64,000 nucleotides of DNA from Hirsutella rhossiliensis (lineage: Eukaryota > Ascomycota > Sordariomycetes > Hypocreales > Ophiocordycipitaceae), in the NCBI RefSeq assembly GCF_020360975.1, contig NW_025408669.1, positions 868,001 through 932,000 of the forward strand. Direction: 5' to 3'. Of this stretch, positions 44,117 to 56,391 are shown one piece after another. Within the stretch, counting starts at the first letter, position 1; each line of letters begins with the position of its first letter. Below the pieces are notes generated by a model, which saw only the letters and a program-made list of their open reading frames with translations, did no database searches and was not told the origin of the DNA. The translations under genes were made by a program, and so were the position numbers.

Positions 44117-45559
44117 ATGCCGTCCCTGCTCGATGCCTTGCGTGAGGCCAGCCAAGTCGACTGCGACACCCTCGACTCCCAAGGTACGAGCACGTTCCAA
44201 CCCTGTCATCCGCGATGAAGCTGTTACTCACGGCTGCTGCGAGACTCTAGTGGCCGAGAGGCTGGGCCCCTTTGTCGACTGCACGTCAAACCAGGTACGA
44301 GTCTCCAAGGGCCCTACGTGGGACAAGCCTGTCATTGTTGGAGAAGTCATCGGAGAGAGATCGGTCTCGTCCACGTCCCAGCCTCGACTGAGCTGACTCT
44401 CGATGCTTCCCATAGGCCATTGCATTCTTTGAGCTGTCGAGGCCCGTTTCCGGCGATTCCCGCCTCCATCACGCGGAGCTGATCAAGTCCGCCATCAGCG
44501 AAGCAAACGGCCCGTTGCAACGGCTGCAAGGCCTCCTTTCCCTGGAGGCGTTTGCCGTCGAGGTTTTGGTGCGTCTTGGCCGTGATTCATGCAGCGTGTC
44601 ATCACCTCTGACATGAGACATTTCCTTCATTAGATGGTTAAGCTGCAGCTGCGGATCGCGCCAAATGTGACGGGCCGCCTTCATGTGCAGACGAACCCCA
44701 AGTTTTCCTACTCAACCGCGGCATCGGTGGAAAATGCAGAGAGTAAGGCTCACTCTTCCTGGCACGAGCCTACAGGCCGTGAGCGCCATGAAAGATAATC
44801 GTACATTCATCTCATCAGAGGCGAGCGCGTAGGAATCTTGGCCATCTTTGGCGCTCTGGCACCCGACCTCGACCCTCGGAAAGTGTGCATCAAGATCCCG
44901 GCTACCTGGGAGGGTCTCCAGGCGTGTCGAGCCGTCGAGGCAAAGGGCATCGCTACGCTGGCCACGACCATGTTTTGCATGGAGCAGGCGGTCCTGGCTG
45001 CTGATGCAGGATGCACCTACATCGCGCCCTACGTCAACGAGCTCAAGGTGCACTTTGAACATGGGTATGTCCGGCTTCTCCTCAAGGCCCCCGATGGTGC
45101 ACACATACTTGCTCGTTTTATCATCATCTCACCTTTTCAAGCTTCGTCGACGACCACAAGGCGTTTGACCTCTGCCGCGAGGCTCAGACATACTTCCGCG
45201 ACAACGCACACCGCACCCGTGTGGTGGCGGCGTCACTGACGTCGGTGGACGAGGTCATGCAGCTGGCAGGCCTCGACCACATCACCGTCTCCCCGGGCTT
45301 GCTGCACAAACTTGCCGCGAGGGACGCTTCCTCTTGGAGCGGTTCTCCGGGGGCATACGTGGCCGCTGACCCGGACAAGCCAAGGGCCCAGTATCGGGAG
45401 CTTGTGGCAAACGAGGCGGCGTGGAGGCTCGCCTTTACCCGGAGCGGTTTCGGCACCAGCGAGGGCAAGATGGTGCAGGTCATCAACTACTTTGCCGACT
45501 TTGACGAGAAGCTCGAGGCTCTAGTGAAGCAGCTCTCAGAACCAGACGATGCCATTTGA
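44117..45559 (+). CDS. transaldolase-family enzyme, six exons
   Basis: Exons 44117-44183, 44251-44294, 44416-44568, 44634-44742, 44821-45064 and 45142-45559; 344 aa. All five introns are GT-AG, and joining them keeps frame. The Schiff-base lysine is in VCIKIPATWEGL (Lys about 149), followed by GIATLATTMFCMEQAVLAADAGC and YIAPYVNEL, typical of the transaldolase barrel; ITVSPGLLHKL and FGTSEGKMV come later. The N-terminal DATTNPS-type motif of housekeeping transaldolases is replaced by VDCTSNQAI, keeping the Asp and Asn. It is more divergent than pentose-phosphate transaldolase. Lying next to the PKS locus, it may act on a pathway aldehyde or sugar, but this is inference. Confidence 0.87.
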
Positions 45560-46357
45560 AGCCAGAAAGCCATGGCACTGATAATCAAATGCTACCCTAT
45601 TTCCTGATGCTGGGTTGGGAGTAAATGTTCCGGAGCGTGTGTAGAAGTTGAGTGACAAGGGACAGGATAAATTCCATGTTGTCTCGTGCCGCAGAATAGT
45701 AATTCACCTCGTAGCTAACAAAGTGCGACATCTACAAGCCCGTCCCAAGTGTTGATGTCTTGGTACAGACTGTAACGCATAATTTTAGGCCATCAAGTCA
45801 AGATGTGCTGGTTGTCGGTGATCGGCAGCTGACTAGGATTACTGCTCGGGCAACCTGTTTTCTCTATGCCATCGGAGGTACCTGGCAACTCGGTAGGAAT
45901 ACGAAAGGCTGGCCGGACAGTAATGCTGCACATGTATGACGCGAACGCCGTACGAGCACCCAAAGTAGAGGCAACCTCCGAAGGGGTGCCCGGTGATGTT
46001 GCCCGCACATTAAAGGGCTCTTTTTCTCCTGTAACGGATAATGCCAGGTAAAAGACATAAAGGGACTGGCTATAAGAGGCAGGGCCGAGTGAGGCCCCGG
46101 GTAGACAACCATCTTTGTCGGCAACGCCGTGGATACGGACAGAGGTGAGGTGTGACGACGGTATGCATCGCCATTGCCCGCGGAGCTTCGGAGTTCCAAG
46201 GCAGGGGTTCCAGCTAATTATTTAGGTAATTATCAAGCTGGTAAAATACCGCTACACCATGGAAAATGAGGGCACCCCCAATAGAGGTGTTACTAACGCG
46301 TATTATAGGCCCTTTCTTGTCCTGACAGTAATAAATATACACCGGTTTATTTTCAAG
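45560..46357. other. convergent 3' intergenic region
   Basis: Lies between the transaldolase-like gene (plus) and the enoyl reductase gene (minus); no gene recognised. Confidence 0.5.
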
Positions 46358-47538
46358 TTAGGATGAAAGCCCCACAACCAGCTTCTTGTCTCCCTCTTCT
46401 CCACGATAGATCATATTCAATCCCTTGATGATTCCCTCAAACCCTCCATTGATCTCACGTATCGGCTTGGTCGTGATCTCTCGCTTGTCTAGCAGGGATT
46501 GAATCTCCTTGACCCACGTGGTGCGAAGGGCCTCCGATGCTGGGTTTGCTTTCCGTGAGTAAACCGGGTGGTTCATTTCGACGTCAAAGCTTTCCCACTC
46601 GTAACCCATCACTACCTTTACTTTAACAGCTCGCCTCAAAGTGCAGCCGTTAGGGATAGCTTCCAAACAGGCATAGCGGCCGCCCACACGCGAAATGGCC
46701 TCGAAACAATGAGAAACTGACTCGGGAGTGGTGATGCAGTCGAGTACGTGCTTGATCGGAACCCCACCCGCCAGCTTCTTAATATCTGCAACGGTTGAAG
46801 ACAAGTATGAAGCTGTCCCGACGGCCCCGTATCTCCTGACCAGCTCAGAAGACTTTGGAGAACAGACAGAAATTGGTAAATAGCCAGAGCTATCAACCAT
46901 GGTTAGCAGGAGCAGCTAGGGAGACTCATCATGTGCTGCTAGATGCACAGATGGGACTGGAGCAGTACAGCGACTCACAGCTTCAATATCTGAATAGCCA
47001 TGATGCCAGTGGCGGTTGCTCCACCGTAGACTAGCACGGGAATCGGCTTGTCGGCTGGTTTTGACGGAAGTGCCGCAAGACCAAGCGCTTCCGAGTCCGA
47101 GATGGCCAAGCACGAAGTACCCCAGCCTACGCCCCCTATAGCAGCCGCTTGGGAGTCGGTCACTCCATCCGGGACTTTGAGCAAGCATCGGGAGTCGGCC
47201 ACGGTATATTGTGCAAAGGCGCCACGTCGTGGACCGTTTGGTGCGTATGGGAAGTTGGCAGCGCCGCATACCCTGACTTGGGGACTATAGGTGGAAAGCG
47301 GGCCAGCCTCTTCGATGATGCCGCAAAAGTCCACGCCAAGCCCGTTGCCCTCCGCATAGAAGAACGTTGGCATTTTCCAGTCTGAAGGATTCAGGGCCAC
47401 GGCACAAACCCGCACGAGGACGTGGTATGGTGACGGCAAGTCTGGGAGGGAGCAGGAAGGGGCAATGGCAAGAGGCAGCCTCGATTTCGTCGAAAGCTCC
47501 TTGGACTGCACCAAAGCGGTATACGATGTCGGTGCCAT
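46358..47538 (-). CDS. trans-acting enoyl reductase (LovC/ToxD-type MDR)
   Basis: Two exons on the minus strand, 47538-46979 and 46889-46358, with an 89-bp intron (GTGAGT, branch GCTAAC, acceptor TAG); 363 aa, the usual length of LovC-type reductases. It reduces the alpha-beta double bond of ACP-bound polyketide with NADPH. Seen: an N-terminal GroES-like fold with VRVCAVALNPSDWK and GVDFCGIIEEAG, the cofactor motif VYGGATATGIMAIQILKLSGY, CSPKSSELVRRYGA, LDCITTPESV, and the C-terminal INGGFEGIIKGLNMIYRGE. Structural zinc ligands are absent, as in this subgroup. A TATA-like element lies about 70 bp upstream (about 47607-47613). It is divergent from, and shares a promoter with, the PKS that lacks its own ER domain, the strongest clue to its role. 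Confidence 0.93.
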
Positions 47539-48265
47539 GTTGCAATGTTGAATATCGCCTTTACTACGAGGCAGATTCTTGTTGGAAAGGGAGGTTCTGT
47601 GCCTTGATTTATAAGGGTGATGGGAGAAGCAAAAGAGGTCGAGCCACCGGCCGGATGATGCAAGAAGCGGTTGGTCGAGATAAGCCATCTCGGGGTCCCC
47701 TCTTTTCCTTCCTTGGATGTATGTATATACGTTTAACGATGAAATCTGGATAACACCCTCTTGTCTGACGCCCACAGCTCTTATCCTGTTACCCTAATAG
47801 GCAGCCCGTCGCACTGGCGTGCGGACAACAATGCAGAGACGCCACGGACAGCGAAGCATATACGCCACGGACGGCAGAGGCATCGTGATCAAGAGAAAGA
47901 TCACGGGCGAGGTGAATACTTTGGGCTTGGTGGCATGTTTGCCAAGGGATCACCCTGGCATAACGCCCCAGGCAGCAAAGACCGGAAGCCACGGACGGCA
48001 GAGGCGTCGCGATCATTGAGAGACCGCGGGCGATGCGGCTACCACGGGATAAGTCACCGAGTTGATACTTTGCCTGCACATTCGCCCAGAGCCGACTGGG
48101 ACTTATAAACTCGACCTCGTCGGCGCCGGAGTCTTCCAGGCATCACAGCTCTCCATATAAAGAACTGGGAAGTTCCTGTGTCTCGGCTCGTGCAGCCACG
48201 TATTAATCCAAACTGTCTTCTGGATGACTCAATACTCCATTTATCGGAGTGGCCAGTTTCCTACC
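47539..48265. promoter_or_regulatory. bidirectional promoter of enoyl reductase and PKS, with direct repeats
   Basis: 727 bp between the two start codons. A 28-bp direct repeat occurs at 47864-47891 and 47988-48015 (26 of 28 identical, both differences transitions); its core GCCACGGAC(A/G)GC also occurs at 47841-47852. The CGG-containing core resembles half-sites of Zn2Cys6 regulators. A TATA-like CATATAA lies at 48154-48160 for the PKS. Confidence 0.6.
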
Positions 48266-51200
48266 ATGCCCTTCCCGGAGACACAAAAAAATGAGCCCAT
48301 TGCTCTCATCGGCAGCGCGTGCCGATTCGCTGGCGGGTGTAACTCGCCCTCTCAGTTGTGGGAGCATCTCCGGGCACCACACGACATCCGCAGCGAGATT
48401 CCCGATAGTCGGTTTAACGCCAAGGGCTACTATCACCCAAACAGTTCTTCCCATGGTCACACCAACGTCCAGTTCTCATATGTGCTGGACCAAGACCCAG
48501 GCGCATTTGACGCCGGGTTCTTTGGTGTCAACCCAATGGAGGCAAAGTGCATTGACCCTCAGCAGCGGATGCTCCTAGAGACGGTATACGAAGCTGTTGA
48601 ATCCGCGGGTCTGACTACTGAGGGCTTGCGAGGGAGTGATACTTGCGTCTACGCTGGAATTATGCGGAATGACTACGAGATATTAGGGCTTCGCGACATG
48701 GACCACTTGGGGCCTCAGAGTGCAACGGGGATTATGCAAACAGCTGCATCAAGCCGAGTCTCATATTTCTTTGACTGGCACGGCGCCTCGGTAACTCTTG
48801 ATACGGCATGTTCCTCCTCCCTGACTGCAACGCACCACGCTGTGCAAGCCTTGCGTGCTGGCGACTCACGCGTCGCCGTTGCCTGCGGAACCAACCTTAC
48901 CCTTGGTCCAGAACCGTACGTTCTTCAAGGCATAGCAAAGATGCTGTCGCCAAGAGGCCTCTGTCAAATGTGGGACAAAGACGCGGATGGCTACGGGCGA
49001 GGAGAGGGTGTGGGAGCCATCATCCTCAAGACGCTCGCTCAGGCGGTTGCAGACGGGGATGACATTGAATGCATTATTCGGGAAACTGGCATCAACCAGG
49101 ACGGAGCAAGTGCCGGACTAGGTGCGCCCAACGCCGACGCACAGGCGGCCCTGATACGCAGCGTATACACCAAAGCTGGTCTGGATGCCAGGAATCCAGC
49201 ACATCGACCTCAGTTTATCGAGGCTCATGGGACCGGAACGCCAGCTGGCGGTAAGCCTCCAGAGATCCAGGGGACGTCTTGAATGTTCTCCCAGTGTCTT
49301 GTGAGCTGACCCCTGCTACGCTCTAGATCCGGCCGAAGCCGAAGCCCTGAGCACTGCATTCTTCGGCCCAGGCGAGGACGCAGGCGACAGCCCTATATAT
49401 GCCGGCTCAGCCAAGACATTTCTGGGCCATACAGAGGCCACAGCCGGCATCGCGGCACTGGTCAAGTCGGCACGAGCATTGCGGAAGTCCATCATTCCTC
49501 CCAACCTCCACTTCAACCAACTCAACCCGGCCGTTGCACCCTTCTATGGGAACATCCAGATTACCAACACGGCCAAGCCCTGGCCGACTCCATCCCGGAA
49601 CCAGCCCAAGCGAGTCAGCGTCAACGGTTTCGGCCTCGGAGGGGCCAATGCTCACGTCATTCTGGAGAGTTACGAGGAACCAGCCCTCGTTGAGTGCTCG
49701 GCTGGTGACGGTTCAGGGGCTGGGACGAGTTGCATGGCCAGGGACTGCCGAACCCCCTTCGCGCCCTTCGTCTTTTCGGCCCAGTCGAACGCAAGCCTCC
49801 GAGCCAACCTCTCGGCGTACCTCGCGCATCTGGATGCTCACCCCGAGACCGACCTGGGCGATCTGGGCTTTACACTGCGAGAGCGTCGGTCTGCCTTCCA
49901 ACATCGCGTTGCGTTTGCAGCGGCCTCGATAGAGGACCTAAAGTCCAAAATGCGCGACAGTCTAGATCCTGGCAAGGATGACGATCGCGTGGGCGTCAGG
50001 GCATTGACTAGAAGTGGCAAACCCTCTCAGATTCTCGGCGTCTTCACAGGCCAGGGAGCACAATATCCCCGCATGGGGGCTGAGCTGATTGAGAAGTCGC
50101 CGCTGGCTCGACAAATTGTCCAAAGGCTAGAATCATATCTGGCCGAGCTCCCAGCCGAGGACCGCCCAACCTGGTCGCTCGAGGCTGAGATGCTGGCTGA
50201 CGCTTCCGTCTCTCGTCTCGGCGAACCCGACGTTTCACACCCGCTCTCCGCAGCAGTGCAGATTGTTATGGTCGATGTCCTGGCCTCGGCAAACGTACGA
50301 TTTGATGTCGTGGTTGGCCATTCGGGCGGCGAGGTTGCCGCAGCCTACGCCGCCGGTTATCTGAGCGCTCGTGATGCCATGTGCGTGGCGTACTATCGGG
50401 GAATGCATTGCAACAAGTCCTCAAGTCCCAATGGAGAAGGGATAAAGGGGGGCATGCTGGCGGTAGGGACCTCTCTAGAAGATGCCACGGAGCTGTGTAA
50501 GGCAGACGAGTTCGTCGGCCGCATCACGGTGGCAGCGAGCAATTCGTCGACAAGCACAACCATCTCTGGAGACGAGGATGCCCTCGAGGAGCTGGCCGTC
50601 ATCATGGAAGACGAGAATAAGTTTCACCGCCGGCTAAAGGTTGATCAAGCCTATCACTCAAAGCACATGCTGCCTTGCCGGGAGTCCTACATAGAGTCGC
50701 TCAGGCGCGCGGGCGTCAAGTCAAAGCAAGCCGGGGAGATGACACGGCGCACCACCTGGTACTCCAGCGTCAACGAAGGCATGCTTATAGATCCGTCCAG
50801 CGACCAGCTTGGCGATCTATACTGGTCCCGAAACATGGTACAGCCGGTGCTCTTCTCCCAGGCCCTTGCCTCGGCAGTCGAGGCCGCCAACAGTAGCGGT
50901 AGACCGCTTGCGGCCGCCGTTGAGGTCGGGCCTCATCCGGCACTTGCAGGCCCCGCGAGCCAAGTTGTCCAGGAGGTTCTTAACACCAGGCTGCCATACC
51001 ACGGCTGTCTCCAACGCGGGACTGATGCTCAGCAAGCTTTCTCCGCATGCTTGGGCTTTCTTTGGCAGCACCTTGACCCGGCGACGGGCGTGCCGAGCCT
51101 GCAACACTGCGAGGTCGCGCTCTCGTGCCGCGAGCAAGAGACGCCGAGGTCAAAGGTGGTCAAAGATCTGCCAACCTACCGGTGGAACCACGAAGCCAGG

Positions 51201-54200
51201 CACTGGTACGAGTCGAGAAAGTCTCGGCGTATACGGCTTCGCGATCAGCCATACCATCAACTGCTGGGGCACATGTCACCCGACAGCGAGCCCCACGCAT
51301 TGCGGTGGAGCAATGTCTTGAAGGTCAGCGAGCTGCCTTGGCTCGAGGGACATAGAGTACAGAACCAGATCTTGTTTCCCGCTGCTGGTTTCGCGTCAAC
51401 GGCTATCGAAGCGGCACGCTTCCTAGTGCCTGGCCAGGAATGGACCAGTATCCGCATGGTTGAACTGGACAGTTTCAACATTCACCATTTCATCTCCTTT
51501 GACGAAAACGACACGGGCGTTGAGGTTCGCGTCGAGCTCTCACAAGTCTCTACCGCAGCTCCCAACTGCATCAGGGCCAACTTCACATACTTGGCGGCCA
51601 GAAGTCTCGATGACGATATGGATCTCCGGGTAGTAGCTGAGGCACAACTCAAAGTCTGCCTGGGGGAGACCGCTCTCGACCTGCTACCGCAGCGTCCGCC
51701 GACGTTGCCACACGTCATTCCTGTCGAGCCTAGTCGGCTTTACGATTTCTTTCACAGTCTCGGGTTTAACTTCTCGGGACCTTTCTGCTCCCTGACTTCA
51801 ATCGAGCGCAAGCTCGACAATGCATTCTGCGTCGCCAAGAAGGCGACAACGTCTTCGGTTGGGCGCGATGAGGCTCGTCAACTGCTCGTCCATCCAGTCG
51901 ACCTAGACGCTGCGTTTCAAACTACTGTGGTCGCAGTCGGATACCCTGGCGATGGCGGATTGTTCGCCTTGCATGTGCCTACAACCATCGAGGTTATGAG
52001 AGTCAACCCTGCTCTTCTGGTCCTTGAGAGATATCTCAGGAGCGACTACCACGACATAAACTGTACAATACATATCCCTCGAGACCTACAAGCACCCGGA
52101 ACCGGCTTCTATGGGGACATCAACTTGTACCCGTCCTGTTCAGAGACGGGGCAGTCCTGCGCAGCTATCCAGGTGATGCAGATTCAGTTCAAACCCCTTA
52201 ACGCAAACGAACACAGCGAACGAACCATTATCTACACAACGCACTGGATCCCATCAAAAGTGGACGGCGTTGCTGCCACCTCGAGTCCTCGCATTACGAA
52301 ACATGGCCGGGAGCTCAGGGCGGCCGTGCTGCGGATGTCTGCCTTCTTCCTTAGACAGCTTGATGACGCCGTTCCCACCGACTCCCCAGAAAGGCAGCGA
52401 GGCTCCAATCGTCACTATCTCAACTTTGCTCGGCATACGACGGCGCTGTGGAGGCGCGGAGGGTACCCGTGGATGAAACAGGAATGGCTCAACGATAGTC
52501 TTCAAGACGTGGAGGACGACATCAAGGCTAAAGGGTAAGCAAGCAGGCATGTCGGCCTCAGGCACACCAGTTTTAGAGAAAAGAGCTCACCGAGGTGATT
52601 GGCGATGATAGCTAATGCATCTATTATGCAGGGTGGGAGGAACAGTCGATGTCCGGTTGCTGCGCCAAGTGAACGAGAATATGCCCGAAGTCTTAAGGGG
52701 GGAGACGAAAATGCTGGCTAATTTCCGCAATTCACGACTCCTTGAAGAATACTATAATGATGGCTTTGGGGCCAAGCAAACAGTAAGACCATCGACATAG
52801 CTGAGTTGTGAGTCCAAGGATAACCAGGGCTAACCATTCAGTAGAGCCTTTGGACAGCTAACGTAGTCAAGCAACTGACGGATGTCAATCCTCACCTCAG
52901 GATCATGGAAGTTGGTAATGTCGCCCCTCTTGTCCATGCTTGCGGCAAGCTACTGCCAGGTGTCGATGCTAATACATGCCAACCTCATCAGGCGCTGGGA
53001 CCGGCGCCACCACGAAGCCAATCTTGAATGCCATTGGCCACGATTTTGACGAATTCACCTTCACCGACATTTCGACCAGCTTCTTCGAGAACGCGGCCGA
53101 AATCTTCACGCCATGGAGAAACCAAATCACCTTCAAGACGTACAACGCCGACAGGGACCCCGTGAAGCAAGGATTTCGGGCGGGCGAGTACGACGTTGTC
53201 ATCGCCTGCATGGTGATTCACGCCTGCATCAGGCTAGAAGAGGCGATACGGCATTTACGCACGTTACTCAAACCCGGCGGCAAGCTAATCCTCGCGGAAT
53301 CTTCCGTTGATAGCTTCAGGTATGTCCATGACGGGTTCGTATTTGGGACTTTGGCGGGCTGGTGGCGAGGCGTAGACGAGGGACGTATTCTGAGTCCCCT
53401 GGCGAGCGTCTCTGAGTGGGAAAGCATCCTAAAGCGCACCGGCTTTTCAGTTATTAGTACCATGCCTTCCCCGGAGACCATTGAGGCCATAGGCATGCCG
53501 GTCTTTGTCTCCACAGCTGTAGATGCGCGGGTTGACTTCATCCGAGATCCCATTTCCGCCGCGGCCGCCATGGGACCGATGTACGGCAAGGTGGTCGTCC
53601 TGGGAGGGGTGAGCCTGCCGATAGCCAGGCTGGCTCGAGAGCTCGCAGGCATCCTCAGGCCACTTGTTGGCACTATCTTGAGTTACAGGAGACTAGAGGA
53701 TATGGACGATCAGGGTGATGATGACCACGATACAACCGTCGTCAGCTTAACGGATCTCGAGCAGCCCGTGTTCAAGGACATGACACCCGAGAGGTGGTAT
53801 AAGCTCAGGCGCCTGTTTCAGATGGAAAAGACTATCCTATGGCTCAGCAGCGGCCGTCTGCAAGACGAGCCGTACTGCAACATGGCTGTCGGGCTTGGAC
53901 GCTATGCGGCCCGGGAGGAGAGCATTCGCCTGCAATGCCTCGATGTCGCGGACCCCAGCCAAATCGGTGCTCGCGCTGTCGCCGAGACGCTTCTACGCTT
54001 CACCAACACGAGCCTAGACGATGAGGATCTGCTGTACACCAAGGAGCCTGAGATAGTTATGGACGCTGAGGGGCGTGAGCTCGTGCCTCGGCTGTTTCCT
54101 GTCCCTGAAGCCAACGACCGTATCAACTCGGCCCGGCGGCGGGTGTTCCACCAGGTCGACATGAGTAGGTCGGTAGTTGAGCTACAGCAGCATCGCCTCG

Positions 54201-56391
54201 GCTGTCACCTGAGGGAGCTTTCTCGATATGAGACGTCGAAAAGCCTTGTATCGCACGACTCGTCAAGGTAAGAGACTCCATCAATGGATGAAGTCCTCAT
54301 TGGCATGACACTCATCGCGATTGGGCAGGAATAGTATCCAGCTCCGCACCACCCACTCCATCCTGTCTGCCTTGAGGGGACCAGCTGGGTGCCGCTTCAT
54401 CGCTCTCGGAGTGGACCAAGGAACTGGAGCTCGGTATCTGGTATCGATCCCTTCGCTTGCCTCTGTTCTCAGAGTCGACAAGGAATCCGCTGTGGCTTGC
54501 AACAGCCTCTTTGGATTGTCGGAAGTCGCCTTCCTTTCGCGAGTCGCTGCTCATCTGGCTTCCATGGCTATTATCGACCCCCTCCATCCAGGGCAGAAGG
54601 TTCTTGTCCACAACGCCACTGCCATGATCGCCGCGGCCATAAACACCCAAGCCTCACGAAGGGGCGTCACAGTGACATTCTCGACAGACTCGGCCGACAA
54701 GGAAGCTCCAGATTCGTGGATCAGACTTGCACCGTTTCTCGGGTCCTCTGACATCGACCAGGTGGTGGCCGCCGACACAGCCTGTTTCGCCGGGTTTTCC
54801 GTCGTTCCTTCAGAAAATGAGCTCGTCTTGGCTTCTGGCCTCTCGTCACAGTGCCGCACAGAGACTTTCCAGACCATACTTTCTCCGAAGGGAGACGACG
54901 CAGGCGAGGCGTTCCCTGCCGGCTTGGTCAAGCACCATCTGGAGCGAGCCTTAGGCTACATTCGCGACGGTGAGGGAAGCAACCCGGTCGTTTCCGAGAA
55001 GGTCAGTCTGGAGCTCCTCGTCGCCGAGCAAAGGCCCGCAGATCCCCTCGCAATCGTCGATTGGACTGCATTGCCGGCATTTCTACCCGCCCGGGTTGAG
55101 AGTTTCGATTCTCGGCCAATGTTTAAAAGTGACCAGACATACTGGCTCGTAGGTCTTTCAGGAGATTTTGGCGTATCTTTATGCGACTGGATGATCAAGG
55201 GAGGCGCGAGATATCTTGTCCTTTCCAGCAGAAACCCAAAGATCGACCCTGGCTGGATCGACGACCATGCGAGACGAGGCGCTATGATCAAAACATACTG
55301 CTGGTACGTGCATCATTTCTTCTCAGGTGCCGGACAAGAGCTTCCGGCTCTCTGCGTTGGGTAAACCAGCTGACACCGACCTCCATAGCGACGTGACCGA
55401 CGAAGAGGCCATCAAGCGTGTGCATCAGACCATTGTTGAAGCTCTCCCGCCTATCGCTGGACTGATGAACGGCGCCATGGTACTCAATGACGTCTTCACA
55501 CGCAACATGAGCTATGATCAAGTAATGGAGGTGATCAGGCCAAAATTCCTTGGAACCACCTACCTGGACCGCCTTTTCCACGACGTCAATCTCGACTTTT
55601 TCGTGCTATTCTCCTCCGTGGCAACTATCGCCGGGAGCGCCGGCCAGGCAAATTATGCAGCAGCAAACATGGGCATGGTTACTGTGGCACAAAACCGCAG
55701 AGAGCGTGGTCTCCGCGTGTCTACGATCCACCTGAGCCCTGTTATTGGCCTGGGCTATATAGTCCGTTCCCCTCGTTATCTGAACGCGATGCTTGACGAG
55801 AAGACGTTGATGCTCATATCCGAACAAGACTTTCACCAGCTTGTTGCGGAGTGCATCGAGGCGGGATACCTGGACAACCCGGCAGGGCCCGAACTATGGG
55901 TTGGGTTAGATGATGTAGCGCTAAAGCGACTCCAGGGCCCTGGCTCGTGGCTTTCTGATCCCAAGGTCGCCCGCTTTGCTGGTCAAAATACGGTCGAGTA
56001 CATCAACGGAAATAATAAGACCACCTCGGTGAGCATCGGAGATCGTCTACAGACATGCAGGTCGGATGAGGACGTCCTCGGGGTCATCAAGGAAGCCCTT
56101 GGTACTCAACTGCGCAAAGCCTTGCTGGTGTCAACAAGTGACGATGACCTGATGAGGATGGGCGGCGTCGAGCTCGGTTTCGACTCCCTCGTCGCGGTCG
56201 ATCTCCGGACTTGGATGATCAAGAACTTTCAGGCGAACATTCCAGTGCTGAAAATGATGGCGAGTGATTTTCATATGTCCACGTTGGTGGACCTGACGTT
56301 TGCGGAGATCCCGGCCGAGTTGATTCCGCACGCTCGAGCCAGTCCTCGTCTGTCGACCGTCGCGAGGGGGGGCAAACAAGCTGAAGGATAG
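48266..56391 (+). CDS. highly reducing type I polyketide synthase, KS-AT-DH-cMT-psiKR-KR-ACP
   Basis: Seven exons: 48266-49250, 49327-52534, 52632-52782, 52845-52914, 52992-54267, 54329-55303, 55389-56391; 2,555 aa. KS (about 10-440): active-site DTACSSSL, EAHGTGT, KTFLGHTEATAG. AT (about 565-880): GQGAQ, nucleophile GHSGG. DH (about 960-1270): LEGHRVQNQILFPAAG with catalytic His, and HPVDLDAAFQ Asp. cMT (about 1460-1650): SAM motif EVGAGTGATT. Structural psiKR about 1680-1890. No ER domain. KR (about 2165-2400): GLSGDFG, LFSSVATI, Tyr in GQANYAAAN. ACP: phosphopantetheine Ser in LGFDSL (about 2489). It ends about 65 aa after that Ser, without thioesterase, reductase or condensation domain. 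All catalytic residues look intact, so a methylated, reduced chain is expected, with enoyl reduction in trans. Exon 6 could instead start at 54335 (tandem acceptors). Confidence 0.95.

Noticed and set aside
46358..56391. Assigning a named product to the PKS/ER pair
   Set aside because: Domain order is shared by many highly reducing PKSs; sequence reading alone cannot set chain length or product.
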